Assembly (NCBI RefSeq): GCF_963169125.1
Contig: NC_084793.1
Location: forward strand, 213,368,652 to 213,432,651
Length of the DNA stretch: 64,000 nt
Reading direction: 5' to 3'
DNA from: Humulus lupulus
Lineage: Eukaryota > Streptophyta > Magnoliopsida > Rosales > Cannabaceae
Shown: positions 11,692 to 23,681 of the stretch, piece after piece
Layout of the letters: every line of letters starts with the position of its first letter
How positions within the stretch are numbered: position 1 is the first letter of the stretch
Made by a program: the position numbers and the translations under genes
Notes under the pieces: model-generated
The model's input: the letters and a program-made list of their open reading frames with translations, nothing else
The model's database searches: none
What the model was told of the DNA's origin: nothing

Positions 11692-13900
11692 ATGGCAAAA
11701 AAATCTAGAAAGACTAGACAAACCTCTGGTGCTGCACCAACCCAGCCTCCTCCACAAAATGTGGCTAAAGATGAGCCACAATTGGAATTCAAAGAGGATG
11801 AAATGGATTCTGAGACCTTGAGGACAACACTAATTGTGTTGCAGGAAGAGTTAGCCAATCTGAGGGCTAATTAGGAAAATGTTGCCGAAACGATGGCGTT
11901 GTAGCAGAGAGAAATTGATAGGCAACGCCAAGAACTGAATGGGAGGCAGGCCGACATGGATCGCCGATAGAGGGATGCCACTGCCGCCCTGGAGGCAGCC
12001 ATTCAGTTGGCTCGAGGACAGCCTGTGCCAGCTTCTCAACCGGATCAGCCACCCAATGTACTGCCACAACAAGGTCCACATTCAAATTATCCACAACATC
12101 ACCACACTCTGCCTCAACCAGCGAGCCCTCAGAGGCCGGAGCAGCCTCCTGCTGCTCAATAGGATATTCCGTTTCAAGATCCTGAGCATCAACCTCCTTT
12201 TCGCTCTGGTCAAGATAATCCCCAGCAGCAAAGGCAAAATAGGGTCGGGCAGCCTCCCCGAAGCCCTAGACGCCAGACTGCTGAAGAGCCAAATCCACCG
12301 AGCAGGGGACAACGTCCTTCTACTAGAAGGAGACAGGTCAAATCAGGCTCTGCGGTGAGGGGCCCTCCACGACATAATAATGCCCGGGGACCGACCGACC
12401 AACGCAGGCCTCCACCTGATGGATGAGAAATGCCAACGAGGGGAGGGGGAAATAGCCCAATCAGCAGGTTGCACCATAGTCGGTCACATTTTAGGGATGG
12501 CCATGACTATAATGAGGTAGATTTCGGCAAAGGAAATGCTGGTCGAGGGCAAGGAGATAGGGGTGGAGAACGTAATCCCCCACCAAGAGAGAATCAGCCA
12601 ACGAGTCAGAATGTTGGGGGGCAGCCTAGGTAACCTAACGTCTTTGATCGACTAGGTGCTAACAAGAAAAGACATACAGATGATGATTTGAGGGGCGTAC
12701 TCAATGACTGATGGGAAAGGCACGACGAGTATGCCCCTCCAGCACCAGTCGCCCCAATACCAGATTTTGTACAGGCCCAGCTTGATGTGCTGAATCAGGT
12801 CGTCCAAAAGTTAGTGGGGAGCCGAACATCCCACATTGAGTATGACCGGAGAAGAGTCACTCCGTTTATACAAAGAATAGCGATGGCCAAGACTCCAAGA
12901 AAATTTAAGATGCCAATAGTACCCAACTTCAATGGATTTGGAGACCCAGTATCTCATGTGAATAAATTCAAGATACAAATGGACATCCAGAAGGTGTCAG
13001 ATGACGCTCGATGCAGAATCTTTTCGGCCACCTTATCCGATACTGCTCAGGAGTGGTTTTTCAAATTCCCTCCTACTAGCATAGTGTCTTGGGAAATGTT
13101 CGTGAAAGAGTTTTACGGGCAGTTTTATGCTGGTCGAGTACATCCGACCGAAGCCAACCAACTGATCGAGATACGCTAGAAGCAGGGCGAAACCTTGAAG
13201 GCGTATGTCCAGCGTTTTATGCGAGCCGCTACTGGGGCTAAGACAGTTGGTGATGAGGGGAAGATGATGGCACTTACTGCTGGAGTACGGCGCCATTCAT
13301 CCCTCTGGAACAATTTAAGGAAGAATGGGGTAAAGAACACCCAAGAATTCCTGGACCGAGCGAACCGGTACATCAAGCTCGAAGAGGCAATTTCCAACGA
13401 AGGGAAGGCGCCCGCAGATGACCAGGGTCTGAAAGAAGATCCCACTAAAGCCACCAATGGGTCTGGAAACCCAACGGCAATAGCAAAAATAACGGGAAAA
13501 TGGAGGAACAAGGGCGAGCCACGAGCCGGCAATATCTAAGAACAAACGCCCTAAGAGTAACAGATATGAGCCGAGGTTCACCAATTACATGGCCCTAGTT
13601 GAAAGCAAAGCAGATGTGTACCAGGCTACTAGCACCACTGTTCCTTTCAAGCAACTAGCCCCAATCAGGAAAGATATCTCCAAGAGAGATACAACCATGT
13701 TTTGTCGTTTTCACAACGACTATGGACATGACACCAATGAGTGCAACCAGCTTAAAGATGAGATTGAATTCCTTATCATACAAGGACACCTGAGAAGATA
13801 TGTGCGAGCCCTTGGAGGTTCTCAGCGAGAGGCTCAAGGGGGCAACGAGCAGGCACCTGTACGCCAACGCTCGCCCCCTTTATAGCCAGCTCCAGTTGCT
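11692..13900 (+). pseudogene. gag of element B
   Basis: It starts MAKKSRKTRQTSGAA and runs with stops at several points (for example 11872-11874, 12424-12426, 13177-13179). The N-terminal half is glutamine- and proline-rich with a short coiled coil (REIDRQRQELNGRQADMDRR). The conserved gag core follows at 12850-13540, with RKFKMPIVPNFNGFGDPVSHV, TAQEWFFKFPP and EMFVKEFYGQF. The zinc-knuckle-like CRFHNDYGHDTNECNQLKDE is at about 13702-13761. Capsid/nucleocapsid function is lost. Confidence 0.85.
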
Positions 13901-14034
13901 GGTACATTGTTGGCCATTTGTGGCGGCCCACACCAGGCAGGTGATAGTGGGAAGGCAAGGGAATGATACACCCGAACCTTACGACACGACTAGGACATTG
14001 AAATGCTAACGTAGAGGAGTAAAATCCCAAAAAA

Positions 14035-14505
14035 GCTCGAACAGAGGAAGAACTGATAACTTTCTCTGAGCTTGACACTCTGCATGTCCGGTTTCCCCAT
14101 TCGTATCCTTTGGTTGTGGATGTCCAGATCGCTAATATGATGGTTAAGCGAGTGTTAATGGATACAGGGAGCTCAGTAAACATTCTGTACAAATCTTTGC
14201 TGGAGAGGATGAAGTTATCATTGCAAGATTTGGAGCCATGCAACCAAACTATTTATGGTTTTTCTGGCGAAGGGCTCACGCCAACTGGGTCGATCAGACT
14301 TCCAGTCACAGCAGGGACTGCACCTGTGAACAGGACATTACTCACTACTTTTATAGTAGTTGATTGTCCTTCTGCATATAATGCTGTGATTGGAAGACCT
14401 ATTCTAGTCAACCTGTGAGCTGTGACCTCGGTCTGGCCACTTCGAGAGCCACTTCTCTCCAGCCCAAGCAACTCGGCAAAAACCACTTCCGAGGAATAGG
14501 CGGAG
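14035..14505 (+). pseudogene. Aspartic protease of element B
   Basis: The open part (14110-14418) contains the canonical active site VLMDTGSSVNILYKS, the flap-side YGFSGEGLTPTGSI, and VDCPSAYNAVIGRP, the usual Tat protease signature. After the stop at 14416-14418 the expected continuation toward RT decays and ends near 14505, where Athila-derived sequence begins. It would cleave the polyprotein; no intact frame remains. Confidence 0.85.
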
Positions 14506-14510
14506 GGAGT

Positions 14511-17500
14511 TTCTTATCTTAACTTGTTTATTTTTTATTTTATTCAGTGCTTTTGTATTGTCGCTATTCTGTACTTTTGACTTCATTGTTGTCTTGTTTG
14601 TTGATATTTTGATTTAGAGTCGATGTATATTTTGTCTTGTGTTTGTGTTTTTCTGAGGATATATTTTGTCTTGTTAATATTAACTAGGGGCTCGATGATG
14701 ATTTGCATAATATGACCATATATTCCCCCTAGGTTGAAGCTGAATTTCAATCTTACTTTCGTTTTAAATTATATCCTTTGGGTGTGAATGTTGCTTGCCA
14801 CTGCTTGATGACTCTGTTTCTCTCTTTAGGGTGTGCATAGCTTGACTAAGCAATTTTGAGAACCTAGTGAAAGTTAGGTCCTTGTGAAAGCTTAAGTTTC
14901 TAGAATTACTTAGTGATTTTCCTTGAGGCGAAATCCTAGACAATACCACACCGATGAAATGATTTAGGCCATCTTTGGACCGTTTGAGCCTTTGAAGCCT
15001 ACCTTGTATGCATTTTTATCCATAGTCACCCCATTGAGCTTCAGTGTCAATTTTCTTCTTAGCCACTCATTAGCCTAGCTTTACATATATATATTCACCT
15101 CTTTTCACCATACCCTTTTAGCACCTTGATCTTTATAGGATTTATTTGTTGTGCATTTTGGGGGGTTGTGATGGGTTGAGTGTGAGCAAGAAAATTGGGT
15201 GAGCGTTTTCCTTTTCTTATTTTGCTTGTTTTCACCATTGGGGACAATGTTGATTTTAAGTTTGGGGGGAGAGTGTGTTCTCAATTTTCTTGTACTCTTG
15301 CCATCTAGTTGTTTATTTTAGTAAAAAATAAATATAGCATCAAAATATATATATACTTAAGAGTACACTCCCTTGCATCAAAGCATATATATAAAAAAAT
15401 AAAGAAAAAGAAGTATGTATGTATGTAAATAAGTTTGGGGGTGTACTTTTCAAATAAAGGAAAAGTTGTTTGAGTTATTGTCTTTATATGTTAGTAATAA
15501 AGGCTAGTGGCAAGATTTATATTATGTTGTGGGGTTTTCTCTGGGAAACTAATGTGTGCATTTATGTATTTAGGTCCTAGAAAGAGTGAGGTGTTTAGGG
15601 TGATTTGAGCCAAAAATGTATCTCTCTTATCCTACCTTTACCCTAGCTTATCATTACAAGCTTGATAAAGTCCTATTGATCTTTGGTGTGGTGTTTGTCT
15701 ACATTAGTGGAGAGGGAGTCACTAAGTAACGTATGGGGACATTATTTAAGCTTGAGGACCAAGGGCTAGCTTGATTTTCGGTGATTGAAATTGTTTAGGA
15801 AAAGTTATGCATGCACTAAAGGGTGAAACACTTGATTCATATTTTTGGCAACAACATTAATACTTGAAGGATTTGATTTAAAACTTGTGTAAGATTGAAA
15901 TTCAGCTTCCCATTTTCAAACCAACATTCCTTTGAGCTTTTACCCTTTTTAATCATTAGCTAGGCAAATTATATCCTCTGTGTTTGTTTGTTTATTTTGT
16001 TGTTCTGTTCAGTCTTTTCATTTGTTGTTATTGTGTGTCGTGCATCATCTTTTGAGATTCATCACTCGAGGGCGAGTAATGTCTTAAGTTTGGGGGTGTG
16101 ATAACTCTTGAATAAAGAGTTATTTGTCATACTTTTAAGCTTATGATAAACAAAAAAGAATAAGCTGAGTGATACTTTTTAATGGTTTCATTTCATTTTA
16201 TTATCCATTTTTGTATGGTCTTATCTTATTCTTTAGTCTTTTTGAATTATCCTAACATTTAATAGCACTTAGAGAGTTTTTGCATGATGCTCTCTGAAGA
16301 AAGCAAGAAAAGCAAACAGATTTTTATTAGGTGTTGCTTGTGATAAAATATAGGGATTGTTGAAGACAGGAGCTTTTGCTGCAGCATTTTTCTAGCAAAA
16401 GAAGGAGGAATCAGCAGCTCAAAAAGGAGGTCATGTGGCATCATTTATCCAGCTGTAAAGGAGACTGACGTGGCAGAGTGGAAAAAGATATTAAATCAGC
16501 AGTTATTTTAGTAAGTGGGCCACGTGTGAGAGAAAGAAAGAGGGAAAAATAGAGAAATTAAAAGAAGGAAAAAGGAGAGGGTTGTACCCTAGCTAATTAA
16601 GGAAGGAGCAGCCTCCATTTTTGAGAAGACTGGAGCCAGAAGTTTACTGCAGAAAACCAGAGAGAATATCAGATAAAAAACACCAGGAAGAAATAGAAGA
16701 AGATTCAAAGGAAGAAGGAGGCCAACCAAAGAGGCTCAAGCATCATTTTGTATTTGTTCTTCTATTCTTTCTAAACTTTATTCTATTAATTTCTGAGTTG
16801 GATTCTAATTGAATATTATGGGCTGTTTTGATTATGAATTAATGTATATTAAATCAGTCATGAACTAATTTCTTGGTGGCTTGAATTGTTGATGAACCCT
16901 ATGTTATAATCTATCCATTTCTTGCACTTTTTTTTAGTAAATCTCCCTTGATCATTCAAGTGTGCTTAAATTGATTTCTTGTTGTTGTTTGACCAGCAAT
17001 GGCAAGTTATTTTAATTATATTTAATGCTGGAAATGTTGAATGTAATAGGAAGAACTTGGATGACACAAGTCATAATCTAGGTTAGGTTATGTTAGTAAT
17101 TAATATAGGGATATGTTAATTACCTTGTGTAACATATGAGAAGTGAACTGTGATTGCATTCTTAAATCTGATTTTGCATAGGAATATGTGTAATTAGGTA
17201 GAAGAATTAAGGTCATAAGATTTGGGAAAGTTTTATGCATGTTAAATGAACTTTTTGTTATCCTGGGAGTTTTGCTAGAAAATTGCTGCAGTAATACGTT
17301 CGCAATATGTTCAGGAAGAATAATATAGGGGGATTCAATGATTCAAGTCCATTTTAAAATTCATATATTTCTCTCAAGGTTCTTGTTCAGTTTACTCTAA
17401 GAATTTTACTTTCTTTTTATTGGGTTAATTTGGAAAATCAAAGAAATTCAATTTGTTCACTAGTGTAATTGTTTAGTAATTAAATTTTGCATTTAGTTTT

Positions 17501-17603
17501 AATTTGCAATCCCTGTGGAGACGATCTTGAATACTTACTACTTTATTACTTGTTTTGTGACTGTGTACACTTGCACATTTTAATTGAATCAATTTTCACA
17601 ACA
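14511..17603 (+). mobile_element. Athila 3' fragment (3' untranslated region plus LTR) at the RT deletion of B
   Basis: This non-coding segment carries repeated polypurine-like TAAGTTTGGGGG motifs (about 15257, 15430 and 16085), typical of Athila 3' regions. It is followed by a 1.5 kb LTR-like segment ending TTTTCACAACA at 17603, with the Athila-like TTGCAATCCCTGTGGAGACG near 17502. No Athila 5' LTR, gag or pol is present. On its left, B stops after protease; on its right, B resumes inside RNase H. One deletion removing B's RT and Athila's 5' part would explain this. Confidence 0.65.
16097..17603 (+). mobile_element. LTR of the Athila fragment
   Basis: It starts TGTGATAACTC right after AAGTTTGGGGG (polypurine tract) and ends CACAACA, about 1507 bp, in the Athila size range. 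The second LTR is absent, so the ends are estimated from TG/CA and the tract. Confidence 0.6.
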
Positions 17604-17608
17604 GGAGT

Positions 17609-18330
17609 AGAGTTGCAGTATCCGCCCATTGAGAAATTAGCCTATTGCTTAATTTTGGCCTCCAGAAAGCTGCGAGTATACTTCCAAGCTCACCCCATCG
17701 TAGTACTCACTGACCAGCCACTACGGTAAGTTCTGCAGAAACCAGAAGCCGCTGGTCGATTATTGAAATGGGCAGTTGAACTTGGACAGTTCGATATTTA
17801 TTACTTTCCACGAGCAACTATGAAGGGACAGGTTCTAGCAGACTTTGTCGCAGAACTTACTGGGCTCCAGGATATCGAGCTGATAGAAAAGCCTAAACTC
17901 CAAAGCCAAACTCCTTCCTGGAAGTTGTTCGTAGATGGCTCTTCCAACGAGCACAATGCTGGAGCAGGTTTGATCTTATTCACGCCTGAAGGACATTGAT
18001 TCCACTGTGCAATCAGATTCAACTTCACAGCATCCAATAATGAATCCGAATACGAAGCTCTGCTCGCAGGATTAAGACTAGCCAAGGACATGGATATAAA
18101 GTCACTTGAAATCTACAGTGACTCCCAGTTAGTGGTTAATCAAATTATTGGAGAATATCAAGTCGGGGTCTTAAATGGTTGCTTATTTGAACAAAGCAAA
18201 GGACTTATTGGCACAATTTGAAAAATATACTCTTCAGCAAGTACCTCGCGACTAGAACTCAAATGTTGATGCTTTGGCCAAGTTAGCAAGCACGAAGGAT
18301 GCTGACACCTTGAATATAGTACCTATTGAA
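17609..18330 (+). pseudogene. RNase H region of element B (two RNase H domains, Tat type)
   Basis: B resumes within the first RNase H: YPPIEKLAYCLILASRKLR and VYFQAHPIVVLTDQPLR, then a stop. The second, archaeal-type RNase H characteristic of Tat elements follows: [34 protein letters not shown] and [13 protein letters not shown] hold the catalytic Asp, Glu and Asp. Stops at 17728-17730 and 17998-18000 and a frameshift near 18165 break it. The RT domain that should precede it is deleted. Confidence 0.85.
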
Positions 18331-18399
18331 CATTTGTCTGCATCGAGTATTCAAGCAGAGTCTTCCCAGGTAATCCAAGCAACAAACACATGGATGACG

Positions 18400-19624
18400 C
18401 CCTTCATTGAATACTTAGAGCATGGAGTGCTGCCGATGGACAGAAACAAAGCAAGAACCCTCCAGAGACAGTCAGCTCGATTCATTCTAGTCGATGGGGT
18501 TTTGTACAGGAGAGGGTAATCAATGCCACTTCTAAGGTATGTTTCAAAGGAAAAGGCCAAGGAATTAATGCGAGAAGTCCATGAAGGTTTCTGCGGAGAT
18601 CATGCTAAGGGCAAAGTTTATCAAAAAAGATCCTAAGGCAAGGATACTTCTGGCCAACGATGAATGAAGACTCTGTGTATTTTTTTAGGAAGTGTGACAA
18701 ATGCCAAAGGTTCTCCAAGATACCGCGAGCAGCCCCTAATGAGCTCAAACAAATGCAAAGCCCGTGGCCATTCATAGTATGGGGGATAGATTTGATCAGG
18801 TCTTTACCCACGGGAAAAGGCAACGTCAAGTATGTTGTAGTTGTTGTTGACTACTTCACAAAGTGGGCCAAAGCTGAGCCACTCGCAACAATAACGACCA
18901 AGAAGGTGCTAGATTTTGTGGTCAAAAATATCGTGTGTCGCTATGGGCTGCCAAGAAAGATTGTCTCAAATAATGGCACACAATTTGATAGCGATCTGTT
19001 CACAGATTTTTGCAAAAGGCACGGGATTATCAAGAGTTTTTCTTCAGTAGCTCATCCGCAAGCAAACGGACAGGTTGAAGCAGTCAACAAGACACTGAAG
19101 GATACCCTAAAGAAAATGCTTGAAGAAGCGAAGGGGGCATGGCCAGAACAGTTACCTGAAGTTCTGTGGTTGTATAGAACGTCCCATCGAACAGCAACGG
19201 GCCATACTCCATTTTCTTTGGCCTATTGATATGAAGTCATGTTGCTTGTTGAATTAGATCCACCATCGCAGAGAAGGTTGGCATATGATCAGAGTATTAA
19301 TAGTCAGTTATTGATGGAATCTTTGGATTGGGTCGATGAAAGGCGCAAGCAAGCTCAACTCCGGGTAGCAGCTTACCAGCAAAAGGTCACTCGGTATTTC
19401 AACTCTAAAGTACGCGAAAGAAAATTTAACGTGGGAGATTTGGTACTTAGAAGAGTTTTTCTTAACACCCGCGACCAAACTGCCGGAGTGCTTGGACCTA
19501 ACTAGGAAGGTCCGTATCAAATTGAAGAAGTCCTCCAACCAGGCACCTATAAAATTGCTCGCTTAAATGGAGATCTCATTCCTCGCTATTGAAATGGAGA
19601 ACACATGTGCAAGTATTATCAATA
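18400..19624 (+). pseudogene. Integrase of element B, with a mutated catalytic aspartate
   Basis: The zinc-binding part (HEGFCGDH ... CDKCQRFSKIP, 18580-18725) is frameshifted. The core shows VWGIDLIRSLPTGKG (first Asp), RKIVSNNGTQFDSDLF where the family has SDNG (second catalytic Asp changed to Asn), and ANGQVEAVNKTLK (Glu). The C-terminal VLRRVFLNTRD, a stop in place of Trp (EGPY context), and KYYQ then stop at about 19622 finish the frame. It would insert the cDNA; the Asp-to-Asn change and stops make it inactive. Confidence 0.9.
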
Positions 19625-20295
19625 AACAATTCTTTTAAAAGAACTGGCTTGTATTAATTTCACTTTTTACAAGTTTATGAACAAGGGTTAGTCAATCGTA
19701 TGACTAGTCGCTTATAAGTGTAAGATCAATTTTGTGATCACTCGTACAGGCACAATTTTCCATTTATTACAAGAAATAAAAGGAATTGTGCGCAACCAGT
19801 TATTCTTGCCAATTATTGTATTTATTACAAGTATTTGCTCATTACGTGTGTTGTTTTATTATATTATCATTTTTACAAGTCTCTATTACGAGCAGTAATG
19901 TTCGAATAGGTCTGGGTCATGGCAAGTGACCGAGGACCTTAAGCTCCTCAATCACTTGGGGGGCATATAAGGTACTAAGCAAGTAAAGCATATCAACAGG
20001 CATATGTAAATACACGAGCAAAATAAGGGAAAGCATACTACGGTACTTAGAGTATTTTTCAAAATTTTGTTAAATAAAAACAAAGTGTTATGCGAAGTTC
20101 GGTCATGCAAACAGATGTTATAATAAATTGCAAATATTATAATATCAAAGTAAAAAATTTTACACCGCGAGCAGTTGCTGCTCGGATGTAATTGCTAATT
20201 AAATTAAAAGTTGCCCTATGCAGCAAAATATTGTCTTAACATCACGAACCGTGGTTCGTGTGTCCTAGTTACAAATTAAAATAAAATAAATAAAA
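19625..20295. other. Element B region between integrase and antisense gene
   Basis: AT-rich with repeated TTTATTACAAG-type motifs; no coding potential seen. It separates the convergent ends of pol (+) and the antisense gene (-). Confidence 0.6.
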
Positions 20296-20973
20296 TTATG
20301 AAGCAACTGAAGGATCTTGCTGAGGCTCCTGGTCGACTGTGGTATCAGCACCCTCTTCAATGCCTTCAATACCTGTGGCCAAAGAAATCTCAGGGGATCC
20401 CTGAGCTGTCTCATCTTCCTCCAGGCGAGCAACGCACTTAGCCAGCTCAGCCTGCTTCATATGTTCTGGAAAATAATCATAGTTTTCCTCAGAATTGCTT
20501 TTCCAGAACATATAAAAGCAGTTGAATGCTACTTCCTTGAACCTCTCCAAGTCACTTGCATTGGTCTCTTCAAGCAATTTGACTCGCTCCTCCAGCTCAG
20601 CAGTTTCTTTCCTGCTGATAGCCAGTTCATCTTGGAGTTTGGAGGCCTCTTTGAAATTAATCACTGAAGCCTCCCTGTACTTCTCTTTGGACTCAGTGAC
20701 TTTGGCCAAGGTCTCCTTATGTTGCTTCAGCTCCTCGCCGAGTTTGGCATTTAGCTCCTCAGCCGCTCTTAGTTCCTCACCCAGTTGGGCGTGTCTATCC
20801 TCGGCCGCCTTGAGCTGCTCGGCGAGTCTTCCCTCGACAGCCTTAATCTCTTTAACATGATTGGCAGGCGTCTCCTCCGAGCGATGCCAGCCGGTAATTA
20901 GGGTCAAAACTCCCTACGATCAGAGAAAAAATCAAAGTTGTTAGTATAAATAAAAAGGGCGAGATAGACAACT

Positions 20974-20978
20974 AAGGC
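20974..20978. repeat. Target-site duplication of Cassandra, left copy
   Basis: AAGGC, repeated exactly at 21795-21799. Confidence 0.95.
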
Positions 20979-21794
20979 TGTGACAGTCAGAATCCCGTGA
21001 TCCGTAAGGGGAAAGACCGGGTAAGCTGTGCAATCCCACACCGCCTGGGGAAGGTCAAGTGTAATGATTCTAAGACTGTGTAGGTATGGGACTACACAGT
21101 TGAAGATGGCTTAAATGGATTGATGGGTACTACCTATATCAGGAAGGTGCATCTTCTTTTCGGTAGCCCATCACTTGAGAACTCCATGGTTAAGTGTGCT
21201 TGGCTTGGAGTAATCTAGGGATGGGTGACCTCCTGGGAAGTTTTCCCAAGAAGTGTGTGAGTGAGGACAAAGCACGCTGGAAAGACTTGTCTTGGTTTGT
21301 AGGGCCAGTCGTCGTTCCAGAAAGCATCCATAGTGACGTAGGGCATCACATAATGGTATCAGAGCCTTGACCCAGCCGGAAGTGTGGCCGACGGGGACGT
21401 CGGGCCCGTAAGGGGGGGTGATTGTGACAGTCAGAATCCTGTGATCCGTAAGGGGAAAGACCGGGCAAGCTGTGCAATCCCACACCGCCTAGGGAAGGTC
21501 AAGTGTAATGATTCTAAGACTGTGTAGGTATGGGACTACACATTTGAAGAAGGCTTAAATGGATTGATGGGTACTACCTATATCAGGAAGGTGCATCTTC
21601 TTTTCGATAGCCCATCACTTGAGAACTCCATGGTAAAGCGTGCTTGGCCTAGAGTAATCTAGGGATGGGTGACCTCCTGGGAAGTTTTCCCAAGAAGTGT
21701 GCGAGTGAGGACAAAGCATGCTGGAAAGACTTGTCTTGGTTTGTAGGGCCAGTCGTCGTTCCAGAAAGCAGCCATAGTGACGTGGGGTGTCACA
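20979..21794 (+). mobile_element. Complete Cassandra retrotransposon (TRIM with 5S rRNA-derived LTRs)
   Basis: Two 372-bp LTRs (20979-21350 and 21423-21794) starting TGTGACAGTCAG flank only 72 bp. That short interior holds the tRNA-Met-type primer-binding site TGGTATCAGAGC (21354-21365) and a purine tract (AAGGGGGGGTGAT). A perfect AAGGC duplication flanks it. Each LTR contains a 5S rRNA-like segment. It encodes no protein and depends on other elements for mobility. It lies within an intron of the antisense gene of B. Confidence 0.95.
21146..21243 (+). repeat. 5S rRNA-derived segment in the first Cassandra LTR
   Basis: Contains GGATGGGTGACCTCCTGGGA-like sequence (here with an extra G), AGAACTCCATGGTTAAGTGTGCTTGG-like internal control region, and CCCATCA upstream, in 5S gene order. 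The second LTR repeats it at about 21590-21687. It is a 5S-derived promoter module within a TRIM, not a rRNA gene of an array. Confidence 0.85.
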
Positions 21795-22481
21795 AAGGCA
21801 CAACAAAAAATTGCAACTTACACTGAGTATTTCATTTAGCGAGCGACTGAGAATCTGCTCGACCTTCATGGAGGAGATATTACTGAAGGCTTCCTAACTA
21901 CGTCGATGTCTTGATAGCTTCCTCAATTTGTCATTGGTCGAGTTGTAGGCTGTGTACAGGATAGCCTCGGCCTAAGTTTTTCCTGACTGATCAGGAGGCG
22001 TTGGGTTGACAGGAGCTAGAGGAGTTGGGTCGACAGGAGCTGGGGGAGTCGGGTCGATGGGAGCTGGAGGAAGAGTAGTTTCCTTGGAAGGTATAGGTGC
22101 AGGAGGGTCCTCATTCCGAGCCCTTTTCTTGGAAGGGTCGCTGCTACTTTCCTCAGGGTGTCGCCTGCTTTCTTTCCTCCTGCTTGCAGAAGTCTTGGCT
22201 TTGGGTTTGCTGTATAGATCGAACGCCTCTCTACAATTCATGACTGCAGGATAGAAATAAACAATCAGACAATATAAATTAAGCTACATAAAAAAGCAAG
22301 GAAATAAGAGCAAGAAAAATTCTAAGTAGTATACCCGAGCCACTATTACTGGTCGATACATTATTTATGGTACTATTACTACACTAACTCTCTGCTTCGA
22401 AGAAGTCTTAATTTAAACTACTGATCGCATATTTAAAGTTATGGTCCCCGTTGAATAAATGACAAGGAATGAGCAAACTAT

Positions 22482-22979
22482 CTAAGAGTGAGAAGTCAGT
22501 ACCGTTCTCATCAGAAGACTTGAGTATGGGCTCGGGGTATCCTGGAAGTTTCTGCTTGCCCTTCCCGTGTTGGGTCGGAACAGCAGCAGCTCATGGGATG
22601 TTGGTTCCCTGATGGTCACTCCTGTTGCCTGCCTTCTCGGAGGCTGTGACACATCCTGGTGCTGCTCGGGGATCTCTCCTCCAGTAGCACTTCCTGCTGT
22701 AGACTCCCTCACATCCTGGTGAGGTGCCAGAAGGCCAACCATCCTTAAGTTGCTCTCAGTGACCAGCTCTTTGATGCTCTTCTCAATGTTCGTCATGCTG
22801 GCCAAGGTTGCTGCCCTTGTCTCCATCCTTGGAGTAGGGTCTGGTCGGTGCCATGAACCTAAACAACACCAAACTTCTAAAGGTGATATAGAGTTGCTAG
22901 AAGAAAATAAGCGACTAGTGAGTAAAAGATTTACCTCCTCGAGTGAAGGCCAAGTTATCAGCGACCAGGTCTGTTGCAA
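22482..22979 (-). pseudogene. Exon segment of the antisense gene of element B
   Basis: A 165-codon open stretch in the middle of the antisense gene, rich in Thr, Ser and Gln. It contains MTNIEKSIKELVTESNLRMV, a short amphipathic helix. Its position matches the linker between the APFQ domain and the coiled coil in A and C. Confidence 0.5.
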
Positions 22980-23681
22980 AAAAGTACTCCTGGAAGTACT
23001 TCCCTACATTATATTTGTAGGTGATGTCGCTCAGGAAGTACTAGCGGACTCTTGGTGGTAGAAGTGGAAGAACCCCGTGTTGTTGTGGTTGGGGTTGGAC
23101 TTGAGATCGAATAGGTAGTTGATCTCGTGTGGTGTAGGTACAGGCCACTTCTTATGGTAATAAAGGATATAGAGTGCAAATAATACTCTATATCCATTGG
23201 GAGTGATTTGGAAGGGGGCGACCTAAAAATAATTGGCCACCCCTTGGAAGAATTCGTACAGAGGCAAGATTGCCCCTACCTCGATATGGTACCTCGACCA
23301 GTCATTGAAGGCACCCCCAGGCACGTTTGCCCTCTGGTCGGGTGAAGGTTTGATGAGGGTTATCCCAGGAAGATCTTACTTCTTGAGATAGTATGTTACC
23401 ATCCTAGCAGATATGATGCTAGGAGGCGCAACGTACCATTCGACCTCTAGCATAAGGCCGTCGCAAGGTCGGGCTTTAGTCTGAATCTTGGGAGGTACAG
23501 TATTTATAGGCTGGGGATTGGTAGAAGGCTCCTCAGTCCGAGGGGCAGGCTGGTTAGAATGAGGGTTGGCTGTTCTCTTCTTTCTGCGAGCAGTATACTT
23601 CAAGCGACCCATGTTAGGTGGAATGAGCAGAGGTCTGGTCACTAGGTTGTGTTGAGAAAATGGGACTTCTAAAAATGGCAA

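Noticed and set aside
14506..17608. GGAGT as the target duplication of a self-contained insertion
   Set aside because: The segment lacks a 5' LTR and B lacks RT at this point; a deletion explains the junction, and a 5-bp match can be chance.
21146..21243. 5S rRNA gene
   Set aside because: It lies inside both 372-bp LTRs of a complete Cassandra with a target duplication, so it is LTR sequence, not an array gene.
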